Source: Doryteuthis pealeii (taxonomy: Eukaryota; Mollusca; Cephalopoda; Myopsida; Loliginidae). From it: 64,000 nt of DNA. Positions within the stretch are counted from its first letter, which is position 1. Every line of letters starts with the position of its first letter. The notes beneath the pieces are model-generated. The model saw only the letters and a list, made by a program, of their open reading frames with translations, had not been told where the DNA came from and made no database searches. Made by a program: the position numbers and the translations under genes. The stretch lies in assembly GCA_023376005.1 (NCBI GenBank), contig CM042141.1, forward strand, positions 97,014,827 through 97,078,826, read 5' to 3'. Positions 1 through 10,188 of the stretch are shown one piece after another.

Positions 1-506
1 AATATTATGAGAAATTGTATTTAGGATAAACATCATTACAAAAAAGATATGTGTTAGAAGAAAGGGAAAAGAAAAAAAACAAACAAATAGTATCACCGAT
101 ATTAATAACAGTTTGTTTTTGTTTTTTTTCACTGCTATTTCAGATGTCAATGTTTTTGCTTCATTAGAAGCCAATAAAACAATTATTCCAGATTATGGAT
201 TAGAAAAGTGTCCTTGACATTCATAGGACACTTTTCTTCTTATAACAAACAGTCTATTAACACGGATAAAAAGAGCAAAGGATTGCTTTTCTTATACATC
301 TATAAAGCCGTCAGGTTGGTAGGGAGGTTTGGTATAAAATCGTGGGTAGCCTACAAATTATGTATGTAAGTGTAGCTAGATTTTGCAGTGAAGTTTGGTG
401 AGGATTAAAAATAAAAAAATATAATTGTGTGCATAATTGTGTATATATAAAATATCATATATATAACTGTGTGTGTGTGCATGTATCATATATAATAATA
501 CATAAC
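1..506. other. AT-rich unique-looking sequence, no gene
   Basis: I see no coding signal, RNA gene or recognisable repeat here beyond short A and T runs and a stretch of TATATAA and GTGTG words from about 420. A short inverted pair (AAGTGTCCTTGACATTC / AGGACACTTTTC) lies near 205-236 and could fold into a small hairpin. Confidence 0.5.

Positions 507-543
<37 letters not shown>
507..543. repeat. (TG)n(TA)n compound microsatellite
   Basis: A run of TG dinucleotides passes directly into TA dinucleotides. This compound type recurs throughout the window and creates spurious small ORFs of alternating Y/I and C/V residues. Confidence 0.9.
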
Positions 544-1437
544 CTTTTAAGTCCTTCTACAGATTCTTAATGACCTGGGCTCTTACTGACATTCCAAGAC
601 CTTCAAATATTTCCTCTTAAATTACTTCAGGGGTTCTTTAGCTGAATGCTTAGTCTCCCTGCTCAACTGAGAGATACCCCCCCCCCATCCTGGTCTCGGA
701 AAGACTAAAACCAGTTTTCTTCAAGAATTTCCCTGTATTCAGTGACAGTCATAATTCTTTCAATTCTAACCCCCCCCCCCACTTCCTGCCAACTGAAAAA
801 AAATAAAAAAATAAACATACACATCACACACTGCTACTGCTACAATGCTTAACTGTTTGGAGGCATTGGGTTTTTGCCAGATGGGATGACCTCTTTACCC
901 AACCCTTAACCTGACGGGCAAAAAAAACTTCAATTTTAATCTCATTTGACCAGAATATCTTCTTGTATATGTTTGAGAAATCTCCTCCCACATGCCCTTT
1001 CTTTTCCTTCTTTTTTTTTTAACTTGATTAAGCTGTGTGTTTTTTGTTCTTTTCTTTATCCCTCCTTTCCAACTGTGAAGTCTACAGCTTAAAGTGGTCC
1101 TTTAAACAGATCTTCTTCCAATATCTGTTATAGAGCTTTTAATATCCCGCAGGGTTATCTTTAGTGTCTCTGATTAATTTCCTCCTTGGTTCATAAAATT
1201 TTGGGAAGCAGATCTCTCTCAGGGGGTTTGGGGTTTTCTGGTGTCATATTCATTTTTTTTCCCCATGGGATATTCAAAACATTGGATATTTTTTATAACC
1301 CAATAATAAGCTGTACAACTAGATCTTTGTCCCTGAACCTGATTAGAGTGGCTCCTTGCTTTTCTAGGTGCTGTTTGCTTGGTAGTTTCCATGTACCTTT
1401 GTGCTTACAGACACTGAAGCCTTTCAGAACAGGTAGG

Positions 1438-1440
<3 letters not shown>
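544..1440. other. Non-coding stretch, no feature recognised
   Basis: About 900 bases with C-runs near 669 and 771 and T-runs near 1011. An open frame at 1186-1518 runs into the following microsatellite and has no family signature. Nothing else is supportable. Confidence 0.5.

Positions 1441-1490
<50 letters not shown>
1441..1490. repeat. (GT)n(TA)n microsatellite
   Basis: GT repeats followed by TA repeats, directly abutting the left arm of the 1493-1778 foldback. This suggests the foldback inserted into, or seeded, a TA-rich target. Confidence 0.9.
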
Positions 1491-1492
<2 letters not shown>

Positions 1493-1493
<1 letters not shown>

Positions 1494-1778
1494 TTTTGGA
1501 GGATATGTGCTTAATTGAAGTAATACCTAATTTTTGAAAATTAATTAGTTAATAATCAATGAATTTAGGCAGGCATATATGTTCAAATGTAAGGCTAAAC
1601 AGATCGAGAAAATGTCAATCCCTGAATCTACATTTCGACCTATATTCAGGGATTGACATTTTCGCGATTTGTTTAGCCTTACATTTGAACATATATGCCC
1701 GCCTAAATTCATTAATTATTAACTAATTAATTTTCAAAAATTAGGTATTACTTCAATTAAGCACATATCCTCCAAAAA
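1493..1778. mobile_element. Near-perfect foldback (hairpin MITE)
   Basis: Two arms of 135 bp (1493-1627 and 1644-1778) are reverse complements around a 16-base loop. I count only four mismatches and no indel, about 97 percent identity between arms. The outer ends are TTTTTGGAGGATATG and its complement. There is no ORF. Such long palindromes are typical of foldback MITEs. The high arm identity implies a young insertion or ongoing arm gene conversion. The autonomous partner is unknown. Confidence 0.85.
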
Positions 1779-1825
1779 TGTTCAGCTAAAAGCCATATCA
1801 AATAAACGCAGTGTTTATTTACGTA

Positions 1826-1830
<5 letters not shown>

Positions 1831-1876
<46 letters not shown>

Positions 1877-1892
1877 ACACACACACACACAC
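1831..1892. repeat. (TA)n(AC)n microsatellite
   Basis: A TA tract followed by CA repeats, immediately followed by the start of a family M element at 1893. Confidence 0.9.
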
Positions 1893-2035
1893 AGATGCTG
1901 ATAGGTATGTGTCCTGCGTCTCTGCTGATGCAGAAAAATTCAAAAGGACGCAGTAAAATTGTATCCATGAGTCCCAGGGAAACACAGACATAATTTTTCC
2001 ATAAAAATTCCCAATACATTGCACACAACTAAACC
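1893..2035 (+). mobile_element. Family M MITE, 5' fragment
   Basis: It starts AGATGCTGATAGGTA and carries the family words AAAGGACGCAGTAAAAT and ATCCATG. Compared with the full copy at 53769-54097 it is truncated after about 140 bp. It sits at the end of a (TA)n(CA)n tract, as do other copies. Confidence 0.8.
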
Positions 2036-2055
2036 GTAACAGCATTAGGTGTGGT

Positions 2056-2252
2056 TAGGTTAGGTTTGGTGGTTTTGTTTTATGGCATATCAACCCTTTT
2101 TGGGTCATTTAATGCTGAATCAAACAAAGGACTTAGGTTGCTTACAGTACCTGCTGTTGCCCAAGTGGTCCCCAATTAAGTATTGAACAGGCTTATAACT
2201 GTTTAATCAGTGATCTAGTGGGAACTGGTGATTTCAGTGTGACTTGACTGTA
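2056..2252 (-). repeat. Family F SINE, 5S rRNA-derived
   Basis: On the minus strand, about 113 nt (2140-2252) is co-linear with eukaryotic 5S rRNA. Recognisable blocks are the region around TAAGCAG (here TTAAACAG), CCTGTTCAATACTTA (5S: CCTGGTTAGTACTTG) and GGGGACCACTTGGGCAAC (5S: GGGAGACCGCCTGGGAA). It is followed by tail T1 (AAATGACCC, AAAGGGTTGATATGCC). Too diverged to be a working 5S gene. Confidence 0.75.
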
Positions 2253-2361
2253 ATGTAAGCAGTTTTAAATTTTCAAGTAAGGGATACAAGTTATATTTGC
2301 TGCTAGTGATTGAAAGGTGAAAGAAACATAGAAGGATTTTGTTTTTTTGTTGGTTATTTAA

Positions 2362-2845
2362 TGACTGGAATGAACTCCTGACCATTTATGGCAACAAATC
2401 TAAGAACTGGAGTGCACTGTTAACCATTTGGCAACAGATTTAATGGCTTGAGTGCACTGTTAACCATTTGGCAACAGATTTAATGGCTTGAGTGCACTGT
2501 TAACCATTTGGCAACAGATTTAATGGCTTGAGTGCACTGTTAACCATTTGGCAACAGATTTAATGGCTTGAGTGCACTGTTAACCATTTGGCAACAGATT
2601 TAATGGCTGGGTTTAATGGCTGTTAAACCATTTGGCAACAGATTTAATGGCTGGAGTGCACTGTTAACCATTTGGCAACAGATTTAATGGCTGGAGTGCA
2701 CTGTTAACCATTTGGCAACAGATTTAATGGCTGGAGTGCACAGTTAACCATTTGGCAACAAATTTAATGGCTGGAGTTCACTTTTAACCATTTGGCAACA
2801 AATTTAATGGCTGAAATGCTCTTTTGGCCATAAAATGAAATAAAG
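2362..2845. repeat. 40-bp minisatellite array 1
   Basis: About 12 head-to-tail copies of a 40-bp unit containing GTGCACTGTTAACCATTTGG followed by CAACAGATTTAATGGC. Central copies are essentially identical; the outer ones are diverged. One unit near 2605-2630 carries a rearranged insert. It has the same ancestral monomer as the array at 4864-5297. Confidence 0.92.
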
Positions 2846-2897
2846 TTTGCAAATAAAAATATCTATTGAAGTTTTACAATTACAATACTATAATACA

Positions 2898-3052
2898 GGG
2901 TGTCCCATTGTAGTGTAATGATTAGCTAGTCTCACAGATCTATTACTACTAGTGAATAGCGAGTTTGATCCTTGCTGGATGCCCCATTACTGGCAACCTT
3001 GTGTCACATCCTACTCATGACATGGGTTTGGTAAATACCTACTATAGAATAG
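2898..3052 (+). repeat. Family D SINE-like copy
   Basis: A unit with a tRNA-like head (GTAGTGTAATGATTAGC, then GAGTTTGATCCTTGC resembling a B box), the GGATGCCCCATTAC core and tail T2 (TTGTGTCACATCCTACT ... GGTAAATA). Similar units lie at 3757, 4216, 7480 and 7843. Confidence 0.7.
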
Positions 3053-3410
3053 CGATTTCTCAGAATTTTTTTTAGATGAGGCTTGATAATTTGTATAATT
3101 TGTATTTTTCTGACTGTTGTCCTCATCTTTATTGTTATATACACAATGTTTCGGCCAATTTGTCTTCCTGAAACATTGGTGATAACATAGAATACCTAAC
3201 ATAGCTTAACACTTGTAACCTGCTCTCAGGGTTAATGGAATGAGAACAGCCCCCCACTCCACCCCACCCCGTGAATTGAATAAAGGATTTGGTTCAAAGT
3301 TCCATGGGGCTCCTGAGTTTGACAACAAGGGTGCCAAGTTCGAAAGAAACACCTGAAGAAGGTCAGATGGCACATCAGCCAAAATGTTTTGTATACAACA
3401 ATAAAGATGT

Positions 3411-3690
3411 GCATGGTGTAATGCTTAGAGTCATAGCAAATGGACTTGTTGACCTGACCTCCAATCCTGGACAAGGCTGTTTGCATTTCACAGTGCTAAT
3501 ACCCTGGGAAATGTATGAATCCAACTACTCTCCCTCCAGCTATGGGTAAATAGTAGGGCAGACTGGGATTTTTAACATTGGGAAGGTAACCAGTCTAGGA
3601 GAAGGAAAACTGAATTCAAACCTGTTAAAATGTTTAAGAAATTGATCTTGTGTTGCATCCTGCTGGTGTGGAGGGGTTGGTTGGTATATA
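3411..3690 (+). repeat. Family A SINE
   Basis: The head has ATGGTGTAATG (A box-like) and a decayed B box. It is followed by the shared central domain (GCTAATACCCTGGGAAATG, CCAGCTATGGGTAAATAGTA), the TAGGAGAAGGAAAACTGAATTC block and tail T2 (TTGTGTTGCATCCTGCT), ending in a short TA run. Near full length. Confidence 0.8.
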
Positions 3691-3756
3691 TATATAAACA
3701 CACACATTATAATGAAGATGAGAACAACAATCCGAAAAAATCCAAATAATATATAG

Positions 3757-3839
3757 AATAGCGAGTTTGATCCTTGCTGGATACCCCATTACTGGCAACC
3801 TTGTGTCACATCCTACTCATGGCAAATGGGTTTGATAAA
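3757..3839 (+). repeat. Family D unit, left of Helitron insertion
   Basis: It matches the D core (GAGTTTGATCCTTGCTGG) and tail T2. It breaks off at GATAAA, where the 3840-4215 element begins, and the D sequence resumes at 4216 with TATCTATTATAGAAT. Together with 4216-4320 it forms a tandem D pair. Confidence 0.75.
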
Positions 3840-4215
3840 TCTATGCATATATAAAGGCCAGTTGTGTATATATGTATGTCCGGAGGAAACTTCAAAACTA
3901 AAACAATTAACAATGAAGTAAATATATATACACACTAAATATCACGAGGGCTTGGTTTTTGAGCAAAAATAATAGAGATTTTATTTATATTCGTGAAGAT
4001 AATTAAAAAAAATTTTTTTTTTCATTTAATATTTTAGATAGACATTAACATTTCTTTTCACAGTAACTGGATCAATGCAAGGTCTATATTTTTACATAGG
4101 GATTTAAATCGTGCATCCCACGAGGATTCAACTCATGATTCAGTAATAATGGATCTGCGGGACTAACTTAAAAAAATCCCCCTCTACCCAGGCGACGCCA
4201 GGTAGCCGCTGCTAG
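3840..4215 (+). mobile_element. Helitron-like non-autonomous element
   Basis: The 5' end is TC (TCTATGCATATATAAAGG). The 3' end is a GC-rich hairpin (CTACCCAGGCG / CGCCAGGTAG) followed by CTAG. Host A and T flank it, as expected for Helitron insertion between A and T. It interrupts a D unit that resumes on the other side. The segment 4095-4165 is an inverted copy of the D head. No Rep/helicase coding sequence is present. Confidence 0.7.
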
Positions 4216-4325
4216 TATCTATTATAGAATAATGAGTTTAATCTTTGCTGGATGCCCCAATACTTGCAATCTTGTGTCACATCCTACTTGTAGTGAATCA
4301 GTTGGATAAATATCTACTTCGGAAT
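4216..4325 (+). repeat. Family D unit, right of Helitron
   Basis: It continues the D sequence interrupted at 3839: TATCTATTATAGAATAATGAG, then TTTGCTGGATGCCCC and tail T2 (TTGTGTCACATCCTACT). Joined to 3757-3839 it shows that D units can be tandem, with a spacing of about 110 bp. Confidence 0.7.
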
Positions 4326-4860
4326 ATTTTTTACTTTAGCAGTTTAGATTACAATAAAGCAATCCTAAATTGTAAATGTGACTGTTGAAAATCTGCACCT
4401 TATAAAATGCTGAGGCATTGACCATAAAAATAGCAGGGCAAGGTTATCCGAATCTGTTAGCTGCAGTAACTATGGCTTCTCAAGTGGCCAGCCCCACAAA
4501 AATAGCATCTGTTTTGTGAGAGTTGGTAAAAATAGCCAAATCCATTAGACAAGCTGGATTTATCCAGTTGGCAGAAAGTGAACAGAATGTATGATCTCTA
4601 TATTTGAAGAAGCTTAGGAGATTAAGAACATTTCTCCATCGAGAGACAAAATTGTACAGAGTTTCCTTGTTGTTAAGCTAAAAATCTATGGAGAGACAGA
4701 ACCCTAATCCAACTAATCCAATTTACTAAGAATTATTAAATGCTTTCAGAGATCATCTCTGATAAGAAAAAAAAAAAAAAACCCTGCTGAAAAAAAAAAA
4801 AAAAAAAAAAATCATAGTATGGTCACGGAAAAATCTAAATTATATATTTTAGTTTAATCC
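4326..4860. other. Non-coding stretch with A-runs
   Basis: No family match or ORF. Two long A-runs lie at about 4769-4811. Text around 4480-4570 (CAAGTGGCCAGCCCCAC, GCTGGATTTATCCAG) is less biased in composition but has no recognisable signature. Confidence 0.5.
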
Positions 4861-4863
4861 TTT

Positions 4864-5297
4864 CGGATCAGTGCATTTGGCAACAAATTCAACGGCCCAT
4901 TTGCCAACAAATTCAACGGCTGAAATGCACTTTTAACCATTTGCCAACAAATTCAACGGCTGAAATGCACTTTTAACCATTTGCCAACAAATTCAACGGC
5001 TGAAATGCACTTTTAACCATTTGCCAACAAATTCAACGGCTGAAATGCACTTTTAACCATTTGCCAACAAATTCAACGGCTGAAATGCACTTTTAACCAT
5101 TTGCCAACAAATTCAACGGCTGAAATGCACTTTTAACCATTTGCCAACAAATTCAATGGCTTGAGTGCACTTTTAACCATTTGACAACAAATTCAATGGC
5201 TTGAGTTCACAGTTAACCATTTGACAACAAATTCAATGGCTGAAATGCACTTTTAACCATTTGCCAACAAATTCAATGGCTGAAATGCACTTTTCTT
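4864..5297. repeat. 40-bp minisatellite array 2
   Basis: About 10-11 tandem copies of a 40-bp monomer containing TTTGCCAACAAATTCAACGG and CTGAAATGCACTTTTAACCA. The six central copies are identical. The phase and most positions match array 1 (2362-2845), so both derive from one repeat unit. The right edge runs directly into a fragment of the 61025-61459 foldback family. Confidence 0.92.
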
Positions 5298-5345
5298 TTT
5301 CTTTCAGCGGGGTGCCACAATTTAGGTCCGTTAAGTTCAATTTAA
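5298..5345. mobile_element. End fragment of the 61-kb foldback family
   Basis: CTTTCAGCGGGGTG, AATTTAGGTCCG, TTAAGTTCAATTTAACC match the outer end of the 61025-61459 hairpin element. The rest of that element is missing; minisatellite array 2 occupies its place. Confidence 0.65.
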
Positions 5346-5392
5346 CCAAATATTCTTATCTAATACTAATAATTTTTCAACAGATCTATTTT

Positions 5393-5628
5393 GGTTTCTT
5401 TGTTTAATGGCATAACAACCATCATAAGTTATTTAATGCTAAAGCCATCCTTGCTGAAGAACATGATTGATACTATTTAACCCATAGCTGGGTGGATGAG
5501 GGGTCCATACCTTTCCCGAGGGTATTAGTTTAAAAGTGAATGCAATAGCACAACTTGAGTTTGAACTTGTTTACTATGATGTTGTAGTCAAGTGGTGTAG
5601 TACTAAGCCACAAGGCCATGGGGACTCC
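5393..5628 (-). repeat. Family C SINE, full length
   Basis: In the minus direction: GGAGTCCCCATGGCC head with TAGTACTACACC, a B-box-like AGTTCAAACTCAAG, the central domain (CTAATACCCTCGGGAAAGG), AACATG and tail T1 (ATGGTTGTTATGCCATTAAAC). All regions seen in other C copies are present. Confidence 0.75.
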
Positions 5629-5681
5629 TTCCTTTTCTAGATTCATAGCATCAGTCATAAATATCCTTTCATATTGCTTGG

Positions 5682-5955
5682 TTTGTTGGATTTTATGGCA
5701 TGTCAACCCTTATTGGGTTATTTCATGCTAAAGATGTTTTGTTCTATTCATGCTTGATGGGTATTCAAATTTTTTTTTAAACTCATTTTTTTCTATTTAA
5801 CCCACAAATAGGACCCTAACAGGTACTACCACTTCACACTAGAGTGAACCTGGGAGTAATGGCAATAAAGGGACACTCCCCACTCCTCAGAGCTCTAAAA
5901 TAGGAACTTCACCATTAGAAGCAGTCTAACGTCATACCCAGGACACTCCTTTTAT
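5682..5955 (-). repeat. Family E repeat copy
   Basis: Read on plus, tail T1 (TTTTATGGCATGTCAACCC, TTATTTCATGC) comes first, then an ATTCA/poly-T region, then the E body (ATAGGACCCTAACAGGTACT, AGAGTGAACCTGGGAGTAAT, GCAGTCTAACGTCATACCC). It is truncated at the head side. Confidence 0.7.
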
Positions 5956-6211
5956 ATAGGTGCTACACAAGCTTCAATTCCTTTGTAAGTAAAAGTGAAA
6001 TGTCCTTGTTTTAAATATTCTAGTGAATAATATCAACACAAATTTCTTTTAGGATCTTCAGATCTTCAACGTGATGCGCGTTTGTGGCTAAAACCGAAAT
6101 CAACTGAGTCAACAAATCATAAGAAGTTGAGATTAGTGTTTTGAAATTTCAAAGCCAAAAGAAAAAAAAGAAAGAAAAAAAAGAAAGACATACCATAAAA
6201 CAGGACAAGTT

Positions 6212-6289
6212 TGTTTACTTTCATTTTAAAACAAGAGAGGAACTTTCAAAACGTAGACAGGGTTCCTCCATTTAAAGTGAAAGTAAACA
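6212..6289. repeat. Short imperfect hairpin
   Basis: TGTTTACTTTCATTTTAAA and GAGGAAC on the left pair with GTTCCTCC and TTTAAAGTGAAAGTAAACA on the right, leaving a ~20-nt loop. The flanking 5956-6630 holds nothing else recognisable. Confidence 0.55.
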
Positions 6290-6629
6290 TTGATAAATCT
6301 TGCCTGTGGACTTATGGCTTCCACCTTGGATGATTTGTTAGGTAAACAAACTATTACAATTTCACCTGTTTAATTTGGTGGAAGTCAACTGAAATGGGTA
6401 AGGATCAGATGTTGATACGATTCTCGATAAAAAAAAAGATTTTCTAATTGAACCCCCCACCTCTGAATAATTTTAAGCCCCCAAAGTGTCTTAACCCCAT
6501 GGGGGTCACCGTTCTAAATCAATGAACCCATGATTATTACTGATATCTTGATTTATTTCTTGTGGTTAGTTAATCAGTTGGTTGGTTGGGTTTTACTTGT
6601 CAATCCTTGTATTATTCTATGTTGATGGT

Positions 6630-7010
6630 TTGGTTGGTTGGGTTTTATGGCATGTCAACCCCTTGGGTTATTTTATGCCGAATACTTCTATTGGTAATTT
6701 GGTATTCAAAAATGTTTAATGTTGACAAAGTTTTGAAATAAATTCATTTTTAATGGATAATACAATTTCGTTTATAAACTTTCTTTTCTATTTAACCCAT
6801 AGATGGGACCCTAATAGGTACTACCACTCCGGGTCAGAGTGGACCAGGGAGCAATGGTGATGAAGGGGTGCTCCACATTCCCCAAACCTCCAGAACTGGA
6901 ACCTCACCATCAGATAGAGTTTAACGTCATTTCCAGGACATGTAGACCCTCAGCCACTGCCTTCTAGCACCCATATGATAAAAAGGGATTGGGGCTTGCC
7001 ATAAGGGTAT
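6630..7010 (-). repeat. Family E repeat copy
   Basis: T1 (TATGGCATGTCAACCCC), spacer, then the E body (GGACCCTAATAGGTACTACC, AGTGGACCAGGGAGCAATGG, CAGTTTAACGTC-type block, CAGCCACTGCCTTCTAGCAC, GATAAAAAGGGATTGGGG). It reaches further toward the head than the 5.7-kb copy. Confidence 0.7.
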
Positions 7011-7235
7011 TCTATGTTGAAGACATTTGTTTTATTTATTCTTAAGGGTAATTACATTTTTTTTTAAACTCATTTTTTTTAAAAAACTCATTTAAAAAAA
7101 ATAGGATAGGGGCCTAATTGGCACTTCTACTCCAGGACAGAGTGAACCTGGGATTAATGGCAATGAAGGGGAGCTAGAGAATTGGAACCTCTCCAATAGA
7201 TGCAGTTTAACATCATACCCAGGACACTATTTCTT
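7011..7235 (-). repeat. Family E repeat copy, tandem to previous
   Basis: It begins with TTCTATGTTGAAGACATTTG and TTTATTCTTAAGGG (the T1-proximal spacer) and continues into a diverged E body (GGGCCTAATTGGCACTTC, GCAGTTTAACATCATACCC). It directly follows the previous E copy. Confidence 0.6.
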
Positions 7236-7303
7236 ATGGGACATTATACAATCAATCAAAATGAATATTATTACCAAATTCTACTGCATTGAAACACACA
7301 TGC

Positions 7304-7306
<3 letters not shown>

Positions 7307-7377
<71 letters not shown>
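7307..7377. repeat. (TA)n(CA)n microsatellite
   Basis: About 30 TA units followed by a few CA units. Confidence 0.9.
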
Positions 7378-7479
7378 GGCACACAAATATATAATACTAA
7401 TGATTTGCACAGAGTTGCATGGCTTCAAGTATTCCTAGGAAATACTATTAATTTCTAAACAGATCTATAGGACCCTAGA

Positions 7480-7546
7480 CCTATCATGGTGTAATGGTTA
7501 GCAAGCTACTACTGAAGAGCGAGTTTGATCCTTGCTGGATGCCCCT
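7480..7546 (+). repeat. Family D fragment
   Basis: GGTGTAATGGTTAGCAAG, then TACTACTGAAGAGCGAG and TTTGATCCTTGCTGGATGCC. The T2 tail is missing. Confidence 0.65.
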
Positions 7547-7842
7547 GTGAAATACTTATTTTCCCCCACTGTATACAATAAAAATGCAGCTAGACTGCTT
7601 GGCCAAAGTTGTTGTTGCTACTATATCCAAGAGAGTGTCAGGCAAACAGAGATAATTCATATCCCCCCCCCACAGCTATCAATATTTATACAACACTTTT
7701 TTAATAAAGATACTGCCAATAGAAATATTAAGTCTGTTTTTTTATTTTAAATTACTTGTGAGAGATTCTAAGAATGTTTTAACAGGAATGGTGAATGCGT
7801 GTGAGACTTTGACATTATAAAGGCACTTCCATAAGTGTGTTA

Positions 7843-7992
7843 GAGTACCCCATCATAGAGAGTGATGGTTAACAAGTTAGTCTCATAGATCCATTACTAC
7901 TGAATAGCGAGTTCGATCCTTGCTGGATGCCCCATACTTGCAACCCTGTGTCACAATCTAGCTGTGGTGAATGGGTTGATGTAAACATTTAT
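7843..7992 (+). repeat. Family D copy
   Basis: Head with GTGATGGTTAACAAGTTAG, core GAGTTCGATCCTTGCTGG, then a diverged T2 (CTGTGTCACAATCTAGC, GGTGAATGGGTTG). The GTTCGATCC here is the best-preserved B-box match among D copies. Confidence 0.7.
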
Positions 7993-8032
7993 TTATATTT
8001 TATATATATTTTTTATTTATTTATTTTTTTTT

Positions 8033-8314
8033 ATTAATCACCCTGTACATATATTTGTTTAACTGTACACATATTTTGAGGAAAAATACTTATATCTTAT
8101 TTATTTAGAGACCCGAGTTTTTGGGTGGATTCTTTCTTTCTATGTTATTGATATTTTTTTTTTATTGTTCTGGAAAATACATAAAAACAAATACATGATA
8201 TTACCAACAAACGTAATAATCAAGAGTATTGAGAAGAAAGAAAACAAAACACGGGTCACAATCTGTGGTGAATGGGTTGGGTAAATACACAAGAGTGTAA
8301 ACATTTAATCACCC

Positions 8315-8365
<51 letters not shown>

Positions 8366-8495
8366 CATATATATATATATATATATTTGTTTATTTTTCT
8401 TTGTTATAGATATTTTTTATTGTTCTGGATAACACATAAAAACAAATACATCACATTACCAACAAACACAATAATCAAGAGCATTGAGAAAAAAA
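8033..8495. repeat. Local direct duplication with (TA)n expansion
   Basis: TTAATCACCCTGT, TGTTCTGGAAAATACATAAA, ACCAACAAACGTAATAATCA (8033-8245) recurs as TTAATCACCCTGTG, TGTTCTGGATAACACATAAA, ACCAACAAACACAATAATCA (8306-8490). The second copy carries an expanded TA tract (8318-8386). A T2 tail piece lies between them at 8252-8290. Confidence 0.75.
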
Positions 8496-8984
8496 AAAAA
8501 AAAAAAACAAAACTACAACCCCCCCCCAAACAAAACAAACTTAAAATCAACTCTACATATAGTCACCAGCACCTTTAGAACAATCAAAGAATATAATCAA
8601 CCCCCAAAAACCCCTGATGAAGTATCCAAAGTAGGAATTTACAAAATGGCCCGTAAACAATAGAAATAAATAAAATACCATGGTAGATCAAAGAAACATG
8701 TGACCACAATATTGACAAGGACGTTAATTATGATTTTAATAAAAACAAAAATAGAATAAAAAAAAAAACCCACAGTTTGACTCAGCAAAGGAATACAGAA
8801 AATGCACTGATCTATGAAACTACTACCATTAATTTATGTCCAGTTTTCTATAATATACCCCCCCCTGTCCTCATAAATCAATAGACTCAAGGAATGTTGA
8901 ATACTAAAAGACATAAAAAAAAAGAAAAAAAAAAAAAAGAAAAGTTAAACAAAAGAATTCATAAATAAGGTCCAAAACTTATCC

Positions 8985-8989
<5 letters not shown>
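8496..8989. other. AT-rich stretch with A-runs, no gene
   Basis: Homopurine A-runs near 8490-8507 and 8924-8940 and a C-run at 8520. No ORF above noise and no family recognised. Confidence 0.5.
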
Positions 8990-9040
<51 letters not shown>

Positions 9041-9046
9041 ATTATT
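8990..9046. repeat. (TA)n(TTA)n microsatellite
   Basis: TA repeats passing into ATT trinucleotide repeats. Confidence 0.9.
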
Positions 9047-9557
9047 ATTATACTAAAGCTGAGTTAATCAACTTTTGCTTCCTAAAGGCTTTTTTAGTGT
9101 TTAGTTTAATGGCATGAAAATTGTACTAACTTATTCCTTACTTTTAGAGTTTGAATTATGTTTGAAAAAAATTCTGTTTTAATTGGTTCTAATTAGTCAT
9201 AATTTGAAATTAAGTCAAAAACTGTCCAATCTCTTACTTTACTCTGCGGTATCTCTTTCTTTCCCTCTATGTATCTCTTGACTACCTCCTCATTATTTAA
9301 TGTTAGTTTCTCTGCAGAGTAGAGTGAGAGAACCGGGAGAATTTGAAATGTATTTCTATGTTAATTTCCCAACCAGCAACCCATAGCATAAATGAGGTCA
9401 AACATTAGCTTTCTTAGAAAGCTAACAAAATGATTTTAAGATTACATCCGGACGCATTTATTTATTTATTTTTATTCGCTTTGTTAACTCCCTTTTTCCT
9501 AATCTCAATTATCTATCCAGAGCTGAATGGGTGACCCAATGGGTCATGTTTTGTCTA

Positions 9558-9558
<1 letters not shown>
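9047..9558. other. Non-coding stretch
   Basis: No coding or repeat signature recognised. A short self-complementary pair GCTTTCTTAGAAAGC lies near 9409-9423. Confidence 0.5.
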
Positions 9559-9611
<53 letters not shown>

Positions 9612-9633
9612 CACACACACACACACACACACA
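9559..9633. repeat. (TA)n(AC)n microsatellite
   Basis: About 25 TA units followed by about 12 CA units. Confidence 0.9.
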
Positions 9634-9794
9634 GGTAAGATATTTGTTAATCATTGTTTTTGATTTTTCAATTTCTTAATATTTTAACATATTTATTTCA
9701 TACATTGAAAGAAAAGATTTCTCTTAAAAGATTTTTTTTTTACCTTAAAAAGAATTTTTAAGAAATTTTTTTTCATATAATTCTTAACTATATA

Positions 9795-10120
9795 CAGTGA
9801 TGCTGGTACCTTTCTAATTTAGTGCATCCTGGGATGCACATATTTGCTTTGAATGAGTCCACAGGAAAATTCATGGGTCCCAACTAGAGTTTCTTAATAG
9901 ATTGTAGGGTTTTTATTTATGATCTAGGGTAACAACTAAAGCCATCTACGCCCTACCTTGTATCTTGTGTCATTTATTTCTAATATACTATTGAAATATA
10001 TTTACAGTTAGCTTGAAATGATGGAAGAAAAAAGAAAAACACTGGGAGGCATGGATATGATTTTACTGTGTCCTTTTAGATTCTTGTACGTCAGGGACAC
10101 AGGATGCGTACCTATCAGTG
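9795..10120 (-). mobile_element. Family M MITE, full length
   Basis: It begins CAGTGATGCTGGTACC and ends GGTACGCATCC-complement then CTATCAGTG, so the termini form a short inverted repeat (GTGATGCTG... / ...CTATCAGTG-like). Internal family words: GTGCATCCTGGGATGCAC, AGTTTCTTAATAGATTGTAG, TGTCCTTTTAGATTCTTG. The far end abuts (TG)n(TA)n at 10121. No coding capacity. Confidence 0.8.
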
Positions 10121-10138
10121 TGTGTGTGTGGGTGGGTG

Positions 10139-10183
<45 letters not shown>
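10121..10183. repeat. (TG)n/(GGGT)n/(TA)n microsatellite
   Basis: TG units, three GGGT units, then about 22 TA units. It lies at the M element boundary. Confidence 0.9.

Positions 10184-10188
<5 letters not shown>

Noticed and set aside
2362..2845. CRISPR-like array of 40-bp repeats
   Set aside because: Repeats are contiguous with no unique spacers and the DNA is plainly eukaryotic.
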